Under the pieces are notes generated by a model. The model had not been told where the DNA came from and did no database searches. It was given only the letters and a program-made list of their open reading frames with translations. Shown piece after piece: positions 1-7,945 of a stretch of 64,000 bases of DNA. The position numbers and the translations under genes are program-made. The stretch is from Novosphingobium chloroacetimidivorans (GTDB lineage: Bacteria; Pseudomonadota; Alphaproteobacteria; Sphingomonadales; Sphingomonadaceae): NCBI RefSeq assembly GCF_014204535.1, contig NZ_JACHLR010000002.1:62001-126000 (forward strand). The letters are read 5' to 3'. Positions within the stretch are counted from its first letter, which is position 1, and each line of letters opens with the position of its first letter.

Positions 1-633
1 CATGGCGAAGTAACCGCCTACCGCGAGCGAAGCCACAGACAGCGCCGCCAACAGGACGACGAGCCTCTCTCGCGAGAGCTTGCGCGTGGCCATCAGCAGC
101 AGCGGGTAGAGCACGTAGAACTGCTCTTCCACCGCCAGGGACCACGTGTGGACCAGGGGCGTCAGGTCCGAGTAGAAGTAGTCGACGGTCGCATAGAAGT
201 AGATGTTCGAGCCGAACGCGGCCGTCGCGGCGGCGCTGCGCCCCAGGTCGCGCAAGGGGATGGGCAGCAGGATCGCGCAGCCCAGTGCCAGCACCACCGC
301 GATCATCAGCACCAGCGCAGGCAGGATGCGCACGATACGTCGCCGGTAGAACCGCGCGAGCGAGAAGCTGCCGCCCGCGATCTCGGAATGGATGATCGCG
401 GTGATCAGGTAGCCGGAGATGACGAAGAACACGTCGACACCCACGAAGCCGCCACGCAGGCCCGGAACGCCGCAGTGCAGCAGGAGGATCGGCAGGATCG
501 CGAAAGAGCGCAAGCCGTCGATCTCGGGGCGGTGCTGCAGCGACGGCCGATGCTCTCGGGCAAGCTGCTCACGGGCAAGATGCACACGGGCAGGGCCACC
601 GGCAGGCGGGTGATCGGCAGCCGGGTCCTGCAT
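1..633 (-). CDS. Acyltransferase family 3 (OafA/YrhL-like) membrane protein, C-terminus beyond the window
   Basis: Integral membrane O-acyltransferase expected to add acetyl or another acyl group to a surface polysaccharide. Only the N-terminal 211 residues are visible, as the frame is open to base 1. After a hydrophilic 38-residue leader come IDGLRSFAILPILLLHC (about residues 39-54, with the conserved family histidine at about 53), GVDVFFVISGYLI (65-77) and HTWSLAVEEQFYVLYP (162-177), all signatures of the acyltransferase-3 family. The ATG at 633-631 is the first start in this frame. It is divergent from the glycosyltransferase operon at 0.85 kb, so it probably decorates the polysaccharide made by that locus. 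The substrate is inferred from context only. Confidence 0.88.
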   Translation of the reverse strand, partial: MQDPAADHPPAGGPARVHLAREQLAREHRPSLQHRPEIDGLRSFAILPILLLHCGVPGLRGGFVGVDVFFVISGYLITAIIHSEIAGGSFSLARFYRRRIVRILPALVLMIAVVLALGCAILLPIPLRDLGRSAAATAAFGSNIYFYATVDYFYSDLTPLVHTWSLAVEEQFYVLYPLLLMATRKLSRERLVVLLAALSVASLAVGGYFAM

Positions 634-848
634 GGCACTCCTTCGCGTGGTACCCGCAGGCCTTGCGCGCCCGCGGTGTGTGGCTTGGGCAGGCGGGCCC
701 CGCAAGCAGCGCCCGGCGACGATGTGTTCGGCAGCGGGACACCTGAACGCTCGGGTTTGCTTCCCCCCGCTCGGCCCCGGTCCCGACCCTCGACGCCACG
801 TAATTGCACTGATAGACGCTTGGCAAGTGCGGCGGGGGCGCTTCGCAC

Positions 849-2066
849 GTGCAACGCGAAGGATCGGTGTTGTCCAAGGCAGCAGTCAATGCGGCGACCG
901 AGCCCGATCCGCTCGCGGCGACGCCGGCCAGCATTGGCAGTCGCCGGCCGCGCGTCATGCAGGTCGTGACCAAGCTGGACCTCGGCGGCGCGGAGAGCGT
1001 GGCGGTGGATCTGGTCGGAGCACTGCACGAAAGCGTCGACTTCGCCATGTTCGCGGTCTTCGCGCTCGATGCGCCGACCCGGGTCGGCCGCGACATGGCC
1101 AGGCGACTTGCAGGGTGGAACGTTCCGGTCTTCACCGGCACCGCCGGGCACTTCAAGAAAGGGGGCGCACTGGTTGCCGCCTGGCGCCTCGCGAAGGCGG
1201 TGCGGCGTTTCCGGGCCGATGTCGTCCACCTGCACACCGAAGTGCCCGAGTTGACGTGCGCCATCGCCACCGTGCTGTCGCCGCGCCTTGCTCGCGTGCA
1301 GGTGTTGCGCACCGTGCACAATTGCGAGCTCTGGATCGCCTGGGGCAAAGTGGGGCGCTGGGTGACGCAGCGCCTCGCGCGGGGGAGTGCCATCGCCGTG
1401 TCGCTGGCCGCCGCACAAGCCGACGCCGCCATTCCGACGCGGATGCCTCGCGCGCCCGCTCCGGTCGTCTACAATGGCGTCGCCCCGCCGCCGATCGCCC
1501 CGCCCCGAACCCGGGGACCCTATCGCCTGCTGTTCGCGGCGCGGCTGGTTCCCGCCAAGGGTTCCGACCTCCTGCCACGGATCCTGCACGCCGCGCATGC
1601 ACGGACGGCGAGGCGCGATGTCGAGGTGACGATTGCGGGGACGGGGCCGCAGGAGGCGCAACTGGGCGAGGCGCTGCACGGCGTGGCGCCCGGCTGGACG
1701 GTGCGCATGGTGCCGCCGATCGAGCAACTCGGGGCGCATCTGGGCGAATGGGACGGCGTGCTGATGCCCTCGCGCTTCGAAGGCCTGGGCCTGCTGGCGA
1801 TCGAGGCATTCATGGCCGGCGTTCCGCTTGCGGCCACCGATGCGCCGGGTCTCTCCGAAGTGCTACCGCAAGACTATCCTTACTGCGCTCAGGTCGACGA
1901 TGCGGAAGCGCTCGGTGCGGTGGTGGCGCGGATGATCGACGACCCGGCAGGCGCGCGGTCGCATGTCGCACCTTTACGCGCGGCGATGATCGCGCGCTTC
2001 TCGCCCACGGTAATGGCGGACGGCTATCTTTCGGCCTACCGCGCGGCCATGGCTCCCACGGCATGA
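849..2066 (+). CDS. Glycosyltransferase family 4 (GT-B) protein
   Basis: Predicted retaining glycosyltransferase adding a sugar to a lipid-linked repeat unit at the cytoplasmic face. The N-terminal Rossmann half begins at RVMQVVTKLDLGGAES, typical of GT4 enzymes. The C-terminal donor-binding half carries the EX7E motif in SRFEGLGLLAIEAFMAGVPL (about residues 307-326). The start is uncertain: GTG at 849 gives 405 residues, while TTG at 870 lies behind AAGGA with a better spacing. The stop overlaps the next start as ATGA, so this gene is translationally coupled to the GT2 gene. The linked sugar cannot be deduced. Confidence 0.9.
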   Translation: MQREGSVLSKAAVNAATEPDPLAATPASIGSRRPRVMQVVTKLDLGGAESVAVDLVGALHESVDFAMFAVFALDAPTRVGRDMARRLAGWNVPVFTGTAGHFKKGGALVAAWRLAKAVRRFRADVVHLHTEVPELTCAIATVLSPRLARVQVLRTVHNCELWIAWGKVGRWVTQRLARGSAIAVSLAAAQADAAIPTRMPRAPAPVVYNGVAPPPIAPPRTRGPYRLLFAARLVPAKGSDLLPRILHAAHARTARRDVEVTIAGTGPQEAQLGEALHGVAPGWTVRMVPPIEQLGAHLGEWDGVLMPSRFEGLGLLAIEAFMAGVPLAATDAPGLSEVLPQDYPYCAQVDDAEALGAVVARMIDDPAGARSHVAPLRAAMIARFSPTVMADGYLSAYRAAMAPTA

Positions 2067-3064
2067 GCGTGACCGTCACCATCGGCATCAAGGCGCTGAA
2101 CGAGGAGGCGCACATCGCCAAGTGCCTCGCCAGTGCCTGCGCCGCCGCCGAGCCGTTCGGCGGCGAAGTGATCCTGGCGGACAGCGGCTCGAGCGACCGC
2201 ACGGTCGAGATCGCGCAAGGCTTTCCCGTGCGCATCGTGCAACTCTCCGATCCCGCACAGCGCTCGTGCGGCACCGGGGCGCAACTCGCGTTCCAAGAGG
2301 CGCACGGCGAGTTCTTCTACCTCCTCGACGGCGACATGGTGCTCAGCCCGGAGATGATCGCGCAAGGCATCGCCTTCCTGCGCGCCAATCCGGACTATGC
2401 CGCGGTCGGCGGGCGGGTGAACGAGGCGAACACCAACAGCATCGAGTTCGAGCTGCGCGCCCAATCCGACGCTCAAAAGGGCTCGCGCGTCTCAGGCGAA
2501 GTCGACCGGCTCGACTGCGGCGGCCTCTACCGCACCGAGGCCGTGCGCGCCGCCGGCTATTTCGCGGACCGCAACCTGCACGCCTTCGAGGAATTTGAAC
2601 TGGGCGCGCGGCTGCGGGCACGCGGGTGGAAGCTGGCGCGCATCCCGGTCGATGCGGTGGACCACTATGGCCATGTCGTCGCCGGCTACAAGCTGATGCT
2701 GCGTCGCTTGCGCAGCGGCTATGCCGGCGGCCCCGGCGAGGTCGTCCGAGCGGCGCTGGGCCAGCCGCACTTCGCACAGGTCGCGCGCGACTTCGCGCAG
2801 CTGCGCTATGGCGTCGTGATCTATGCCTGGTGGCTGGCGATGCTGCTTGCGGTCGCGACCGGGCAGTGGCTGGCGCTGGCGATCGTGGTGGCGCTGCCGA
2901 TCGCCTACTTCGCCTGGCGACGCGGGGGCTTGCGGCTGGGGCTCTACTCGCTGGCGACGTGGAACGTGAACGCGATCGGCCTGATCCAGGGCTTCCTGCG
3001 GCCGCGTCGCCCGGCCGCTCAGGCGATCCCGCGGCGCGATGTCTCGGGCAAGCCGCGGGCATGA
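2063..3064 (+). CDS. Glycosyltransferase family 2 with C-terminal membrane segments
   Basis: Predicted inverting GT-A glycosyltransferase of 333 residues. The GT2 nucleotide-binding motifs are visible: IKALNEEAHIAKCL near the N-terminus, DSGSSDRTVEIA at about residues 41-52 and LLDGDMVLS (DXD-type metal site) at about 89-97. A hydrophobic stretch around residues 255-305 should tether it to the inner membrane. ATG at 2063 overlaps the previous stop (ATGA), and its own TGA overlaps the next ATG at 3061 in the same way, so three glycosyltransferases form one translationally coupled unit. It probably builds the exopolysaccharide repeat unit. Confidence 0.9.
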   Translation: MSVTVTIGIKALNEEAHIAKCLASACAAAEPFGGEVILADSGSSDRTVEIAQGFPVRIVQLSDPAQRSCGTGAQLAFQEAHGEFFYLLDGDMVLSPEMIAQGIAFLRANPDYAAVGGRVNEANTNSIEFELRAQSDAQKGSRVSGEVDRLDCGGLYRTEAVRAAGYFADRNLHAFEEFELGARLRARGWKLARIPVDAVDHYGHVVAGYKLMLRRLRSGYAGGPGEVVRAALGQPHFAQVARDFAQLRYGVVIYAWWLAMLLAVATGQWLALAIVVALPIAYFAWRRGGLRLGLYSLATWNVNAIGLIQGFLRPRRPAAQAIPRRDVSGKPRA

Positions 3065-4170
3065 CCGGGGCGATCCACTTCGCGATGACGCACAGCGAGC
3101 CGGGCGGCCTGCGCGAAATCTGGAACGACATCTCGGCCGGTCTGGAGGCGCGCGGGCACCGTACGGAGCGCTTCGTGCTCTACCCCAACGGCGATGCAGC
3201 CCAGCGCGACCATGCGGAGGCCGAGGGGTGGCATCATGTGCTCGGCGGGCGGGCAGGCGGCTTCGGCGGCGTCGCCAAGCTGTTCCGGGCGCTGGTCGGC
3301 TATCTGCGGCGCACGCGCCCCGCCGCCGTGATCACCGCGATGCCGTTCGCCAACGTCATGATGCCGCTGGCGGTGCGGGCGGCACGAACGGGCACGCGAG
3401 TCTACGTCTCGCACCATTCCCCTGCCGACACGCACAACCCCGCGCTGGTGCGGCTCGACGCCCTAACCGGGCGCATGCGCGAAGTCGCCGCGGTGATCTG
3501 CGTCTCGCACGCGGTCGCCGCCTCGCTCGCGGACAAACCTGCCGCCTATCGCGCCAAGCTGGTGACGATCCATAATGCGCTTCCCGAGCCGGTCGAGCGC
3601 GCGATCGACGCGCTGGTCGCCGAAGATGCCCCTGCCAAGGTGCCCGGCCGCGTGGTCGCGCTCGGCCGCCTGAGCTACCAGAAGAACTATCCCATGCTGC
3701 TGCGCGCGATGGCGCATGTGCCGCAAGGCACGCTCGACGTGGTTGGCGCCGGAGAGGACGAGGCCGAGCTTCGCGCCCTGGCGGAAACCTGCGGCGTTGC
3801 TGGACGCGTGCGTTTCCTGGGGCAGATGACGCGCGGCGAGGCGCTGGCCCATGCCGCCACGGCGCAAGTCTTCGCGCAAGTGAGCCACTACGAAGGCCAC
3901 AGCCTTGCGCTGATCGAGGCGGCGCGGCTCGGCTTGCCGCTGGTGGTGTCGAAGGTGCCGGTGCAGGTCGAAGGGATCACCGATGGCGATGGCGCGCTTT
4001 GTGGGTTGCCGGTCCCGATCGGAGACGATGCCGGCCTGGGCGCCGTGCTTGCCCGGCTGCTCTCGGACCCGGTCGAGCGCGAGGCCTGGGCTCGGCGGGC
4101 CCGCGCGCTGGGAGTGGCCGCCTCGAATCGGGCGATGATCGATGCGTACGAAAGGCTGCTGGTAGCGTGA
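3061..4170 (+). CDS. Glycosyltransferase family 4 (GT-B) protein
   Basis: 369-residue GT4 enzyme. It starts with a GT-B N-terminal fold and the GGLREIWNDISAGLEARGH helix. The donor domain contains VVALGRLSYQKNYPMLLRA (about residues 198-216) and the family EX7E element in SHYEGHSLALIEAARLGLPL (about 274-293). The ATG at 3061 overlaps the GT2 stop. About 94 bases separate it from the next gene, so coupling ends here. It is the third glycosyltransferase of the polysaccharide operon; donor and acceptor are unknown. Confidence 0.9.
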   Translation: MTGAIHFAMTHSEPGGLREIWNDISAGLEARGHRTERFVLYPNGDAAQRDHAEAEGWHHVLGGRAGGFGGVAKLFRALVGYLRRTRPAAVITAMPFANVMMPLAVRAARTGTRVYVSHHSPADTHNPALVRLDALTGRMREVAAVICVSHAVAASLADKPAAYRAKLVTIHNALPEPVERAIDALVAEDAPAKVPGRVVALGRLSYQKNYPMLLRAMAHVPQGTLDVVGAGEDEAELRALAETCGVAGRVRFLGQMTRGEALAHAATAQVFAQVSHYEGHSLALIEAARLGLPLVVSKVPVQVEGITDGDGALCGLPVPIGDDAGLGAVLARLLSDPVEREAWARRARALGVAASNRAMIDAYERLLVA

Positions 4171-4264
4171 AAGCCGTAGTGCTAATTTCCGGGCATGCAT
4201 GTCTGTGCGCTTCTCTTGAACTTGCGGCTGCCGTCGGCCGGTATCCGGACGTGAGCCAAGGCTG

Positions 4265-5710
4265 ATGGCAACCACCCTGCTTTCGCCCGCGCGCGTCGCG
4301 GCCCACAAGTTCGAGCAGCACATGCGCCAGCGGCGCATGATCGCCAGCATCGCGCTGCTGCTGCTGCTGGAGCAGTCTCTGATCGGCGTGCCGTTGCTGC
4401 AGGACTGGACTCTCAGCGATTCCGCCGCGGCGCAGGGCGACGTGGTGCGCCAGGTGATCATCCTGGGCGTGCTCGGCGTGCTGCTTCTGGCTCCGTCGCA
4501 GACGCGGCCGCCGATGTCGGTGCCGACGTCCATCCTGCTGCTGCTGGGGTATTGCCTGGTCAGCGTCTCCTGGGCGATCGAGCCGCTGATCTCGTTGCGA
4601 CGACTGGCCTTCACCTCGGCGGTCATCTGGATCCTGGTGCGCTCCATTGGCGACCTGGGGGCGGTTCGCACCTTGCGGTTGGTGCGCGCCGCGCTCGTGG
4701 GGCTCCTGCTGATCAACTACGTGATGGTGATGGTTTCCTCATCCGGCGTGCACATGGCGGCGGTGACCGAGGACACCTCGCTGGTGGGCGACTGGCGCGG
4801 CATCACCGGGCACAAGAACATCGCAGGACCGGCCTGCGCGCTGACAGTGCTGCTGTTCGCCTTCGACCGTGAGCGGCTTCCGACCTGGGTCACCGGCGCG
4901 GTGCTCGCGGCAAGCCTGATCTTTCTCTACTACACCCATTCCAAGACCTCGATCGCCATGCTCGGCATCGCCTTCGTCGTGGGTGCGGCGATGCGCTTCT
5001 ACAACCCGCGCTATCGTTCGATCCTGCTGCCAGCCGTGCTGGTGCTGGGAGGCCTGCTGCTTGGCGCGGTCGTAATGTATTTCGGCGGCGTCGAGGCGAT
5101 CCTGGACGATCCGGGCGCATTCACCGGCCGCGGCTCGGTCTGGTCGCTGCTGCTGGAATACAGCAGCGAGCACTTGTGGACGGGTGCGGGCTACCAATCG
5201 TTCTGGCAGATCGGTTATTCCAGTCCGATCTGGACCCTGACCACGAACTGGGTCGCGCGCGTGGCCGGGCACGGGCACAACGGCTACCTGGACACGCTGG
5301 TGACGATCGGCCTGCCGGGCCTGCTGCTCGCGCTGCTGGTGCTCTTCGTCTGGCCCGCCATTCGCCTCCTGTGCAGCATCAACATCTCGCGCTCGCGCCG
5401 GGCGCTGCTTTTCGCGATCCTGACATTCTGCGCCGGCCACAACATGAGCGAATCGACCATGCTGGATCGCGCCGCACCGGTTCAGGTGTTCCTGATGATC
5501 GCGGTGGTGCTGATCCATCGCCTGTCCGATCAAAGCGCCGGCGCCCACCAGGACTTGCGGGCACGGGTAGCCCGCATGGCCGGCCGCAACGGCTTTACCG
5601 CCTTGCGCAACCGCCTGACGCGGCAGACGCTCGCGCCCGCCAGAGCCCGTCGGCCCGTTTCACGCCCGCAACCCGGCCCAAGCCAGGACCTGGAGGACGG
5701 CATCGCGTGA
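4265..5710 (+). CDS. O-antigen ligase / Wzy-type polysaccharide polymerase family membrane protein
   Basis: 481-residue protein with about ten to twelve hydrophobic segments. Signature stretches of the O-antigen ligase/polymerase family are present: WRGITGHKNIAG (about residues 178-189), FTGRGSVW, and the periplasmic-loop motif GHGHNGYLDTLVTIGLPG (about 336-353) including the usually essential histidine. Within a locus that also has a flippase and several glycosyltransferases, polymerisation of the repeat unit (ExoQ/Wzy role) is more likely than ligation to lipid A, but sequence alone cannot separate the two. The last 50 residues are Arg/Pro-rich and probably cytoplasmic. The stop overlaps the next GTG start. 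Confidence 0.85.
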   Translation: MATTLLSPARVAAHKFEQHMRQRRMIASIALLLLLEQSLIGVPLLQDWTLSDSAAAQGDVVRQVIILGVLGVLLLAPSQTRPPMSVPTSILLLLGYCLVSVSWAIEPLISLRRLAFTSAVIWILVRSIGDLGAVRTLRLVRAALVGLLLINYVMVMVSSSGVHMAAVTEDTSLVGDWRGITGHKNIAGPACALTVLLFAFDRERLPTWVTGAVLAASLIFLYYTHSKTSIAMLGIAFVVGAAMRFYNPRYRSILLPAVLVLGGLLLGAVVMYFGGVEAILDDPGAFTGRGSVWSLLLEYSSEHLWTGAGYQSFWQIGYSSPIWTLTTNWVARVAGHGHNGYLDTLVTIGLPGLLLALLVLFVWPAIRLLCSINISRSRRALLFAILTFCAGHNMSESTMLDRAAPVQVFLMIAVVLIHRLSDQSAGAHQDLRARVARMAGRNGFTALRNRLTRQTLAPARARRPVSRPQPGPSQDLEDGIA

Positions 5711-6981
5711 ACGCCGGCGAGGCGTCGTCGCTTCGCGGCCGTCTGCAGTGGTACGCGACCGCCGCGGTGGGGCCGATGGCCTCGGCGGGCGTGCAGTTCC
5801 TGCTCTCGCTCACCTTGCTTGCGCGCCTGCCGGTGGCCGAGTTCGGACGTCTGTCGTTCGTGTTCGTCGTGTCGCAGTTCAGCGTCGGCATCTGGAGCGC
5901 GCTGTTCACCTCGCCGATGCTGGTGCTCTCGGCGCAAGCTGCGAGCGATGGCGGCGGGGCCGAGGCCGCGCGCGAACTGGGTGGGGTGACGGCCGTCTCG
6001 GTCTGGGCACTGCTGCCGGCCACGCTGCTGTTCGCCGCCATCGCTGCCGCCGTCGGCCTGGCGCCGCTCTCGGCCGGGCTGTTCTCGCTCTATGCCAGCG
6101 TCGTGCTGCTGCGACAGTTCGCCAGGGTCGGCGCGACCGCGCGCGGGGCTTACGGGCGCGCGATGACGTCGGACCTCGCTTACAGCGCGCTGCTGCTGGC
6201 GGGCGTGATCGCGCTCGCGGTGCTGCCCGAAGCCGGCGAAGTGACGGCGCTGGCGATGCTGGCCTTCGCCGTTGCCGGGGCGTTGGCGCCGCTGCTGCCG
6301 GGCGTGCGCCTCCGCCTGCCCGGCATGTCGAGAGTGCGCGCCTACCGTACGGTCTGGAGCCGCGACGCGCGCTGGTCGCTGCTGGGCGTGATCAGCACCG
6401 AGGCGACCGTGAACAGCCACAGCTACATCGTCACCGCGCTGCTCGGCCCTTCCGCGTTCGCCCCGATCGCCGCCACGGTGCTGTTCATCCGCCCGGTGAC
6501 AGTGGCGGTGAACGCGCTGGTCGAGTTCGAGCGGGCCCGCGCCGCCCATCGCGTCGCCCGCGCCGAGTTTACGGCGATCGCCCAGGCCCGGCTACACTTG
6601 CGTCTGCTGCTGCTTGCGGTGTGGACGGGGACCGCGATCCTGGCGGCGCTGGTGATCGCCTTTGCGCCGGCCGAGTACATGGTGGGCAAGTTCGGGCTGG
6701 AGACGGTGCTGACCGGAACGGGGCTCTGGCTTGCCGTTGCGATGGCCCGTCTCCTGCACGCGCCCGAGGGCGTGATCCTGTTGGCGGCCGGTCGCTTTCG
6801 CCAGCTCGCGTGGATCAGCGGCTGGACGGCATTGGTCTCGCTCGCCGCGGTGCTGGGCTTGGTCGCGGTGGCAAGCCCGGTTCTCTCGATCGCCGGCATC
6901 GTGCTGGGCGAGGGCGCGTTCGCCTTCGCCGCCTGGCGGGCCACCACACGCCTCCTTCACGATGCGCCAGTGCCCCGGTGA
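5707..6981 (+). CDS. Polysaccharide biosynthesis (Wzx-like) flippase family protein
   Basis: 424-residue multispanning membrane protein, mostly Ala/Leu/Val helices broken by short Arg-containing loops (roughly twelve segments), as expected for a MOP-superfamily oligosaccharide flippase. WYATAAVGPMASAGVQFLLSLTLLARLPVAEFGRLSFV at the N-terminus is the typical Wzx first-helix pair. GTG at 5707 overlaps the upstream stop (GTGA), so it is coupled to the polymerase gene. Likely role: moving the undecaprenyl-linked repeat unit to the periplasm. The call rests on fold pattern and neighbours, since Wzx proteins share few invariant residues. Confidence 0.8.
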   Translation: MNAGEASSLRGRLQWYATAAVGPMASAGVQFLLSLTLLARLPVAEFGRLSFVFVVSQFSVGIWSALFTSPMLVLSAQAASDGGGAEAARELGGVTAVSVWALLPATLLFAAIAAAVGLAPLSAGLFSLYASVVLLRQFARVGATARGAYGRAMTSDLAYSALLLAGVIALAVLPEAGEVTALAMLAFAVAGALAPLLPGVRLRLPGMSRVRAYRTVWSRDARWSLLGVISTEATVNSHSYIVTALLGPSAFAPIAATVLFIRPVTVAVNALVEFERARAAHRVARAEFTAIAQARLHLRLLLLAVWTGTAILAALVIAFAPAEYMVGKFGLETVLTGTGLWLAVAMARLLHAPEGVILLAAGRFRQLAWISGWTALVSLAAVLGLVAVASPVLSIAGIVLGEGAFAFAAWRATTRLLHDAPVPR

Positions 6982-7060
6982 GCGGCCCGGGGTTTATCCC
7001 TAGCAGGGCTGTGCTAAAGTCGACGCTCAAGGCCGGCGAGGCCATGGACCGGAGCTGCGC

Positions 7061-7897
7061 TTGAACGATGTGAGACAGGACCTCGCGCGCACGAACCTTG
7101 CGGCGCCGGCCGCTGGCGCCAAGGGTCCCGCTCCCCGCAGCCCGGAAACGATCACCATCGGCGGCCTGCCGATCGCGCGGCTGACCCGGGCGGAGATGGC
7201 GCAGCTGATGCTGGACGACGTGGCGAGCGCACGTGCCGGCGCCCTGCCGCACCCGCGCGTGCTCACGTCCGCCAACGGCAGCGTCGTCGCCGCCTATCAC
7301 CAGGACCCGGTCCTGCGCGCGGCAATCGATGCCGTCGACCTAGTCGATGCCGACGGCATGCCGCTCGTCTTCGCCAGCCGCGTGTTCTGCAAGCGCCCGC
7401 TGACTGAGCGCGCGGCGACCACCGACTTCCTGCTCGATGCCTCGCGCGTGGCGGCGGACGAGGGGGTGCGCTTCTACTTCCTGGGTGCGCGCCCCGGCGT
7501 AGCCGCGCGCGCGGCGGAGCATCTGCGCTATCGCTTCCCCGGCCTGCAGATCGCCGGCACTCGCAATGGCTACTTCAAGGACGAGGATCTGCCCGAAGTC
7601 GCCCGCCTGGTGCGCGAAGCGCGCGCGGATGTGCTCTGGTTGGGGGTGGGCACGCCCAGGCAGGAGCGCATGGCGGTGGCCTTGCGCGCGCTGCTCCCCG
7701 GAGTGGCCTGGGTGCGCACTTGCGGCGGCCTGTTCGACCATTACGGCGGCGGCGTCTCGCGCGCGCCCGACTGGATGCAGGCCTTCGGGCTGGAGTGGCT
7801 CTATCGCGGTGCGCGCGAGCCGCTGCGCCTGGGCTGGCGCTACCTGGTGACCAACCCGGTCGCCGTCTACTACTTGCTGACGCGAACGCACGACTGA
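7061..7897 (+). CDS. WecG/TagA/CpsF (GT26) family glycosyltransferase, GumM-like
   Basis: 278-residue GT26 enzyme. After about 25 poorly conserved residues come the family blocks TSANGSVVAAY, VDLVDADGMPLVFASRVF (the DADG aspartate is the proposed catalytic residue), LGARPGVAARAAEHL, LGVGTPRQERMA and the C-terminal amphipathic region ending LTRTHD, which in TagA homologues mediates membrane association. TTG at 7061 is chosen because GGAG lies six bases upstream. GT26 enzymes of xanthan and sphingan loci (GumM and relatives) add a late sugar to the lipid-linked repeat unit; the same role is inferred here. Confidence 0.9.
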   Translation: MNDVRQDLARTNLAAPAAGAKGPAPRSPETITIGGLPIARLTRAEMAQLMLDDVASARAGALPHPRVLTSANGSVVAAYHQDPVLRAAIDAVDLVDADGMPLVFASRVFCKRPLTERAATTDFLLDASRVAADEGVRFYFLGARPGVAARAAEHLRYRFPGLQIAGTRNGYFKDEDLPEVARLVREARADVLWLGVGTPRQERMAVALRALLPGVAWVRTCGGLFDHYGGGVSRAPDWMQAFGLEWLYRGAREPLRLGWRYLVTNPVAVYYLLTRTHD

Positions 7898-7945
7898 TGC
7901 GCCCCATCCCCATATCCGCACACGCGTCCCGTCCATGAGGAAACC

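Noticed and set aside
405..1739. Long open frames on the minus strand across the GT4 gene.
   Set aside because: They are shadows of a GC-rich coding strand; no family motif is present, and the GT4 protein on the plus strand explains the region.
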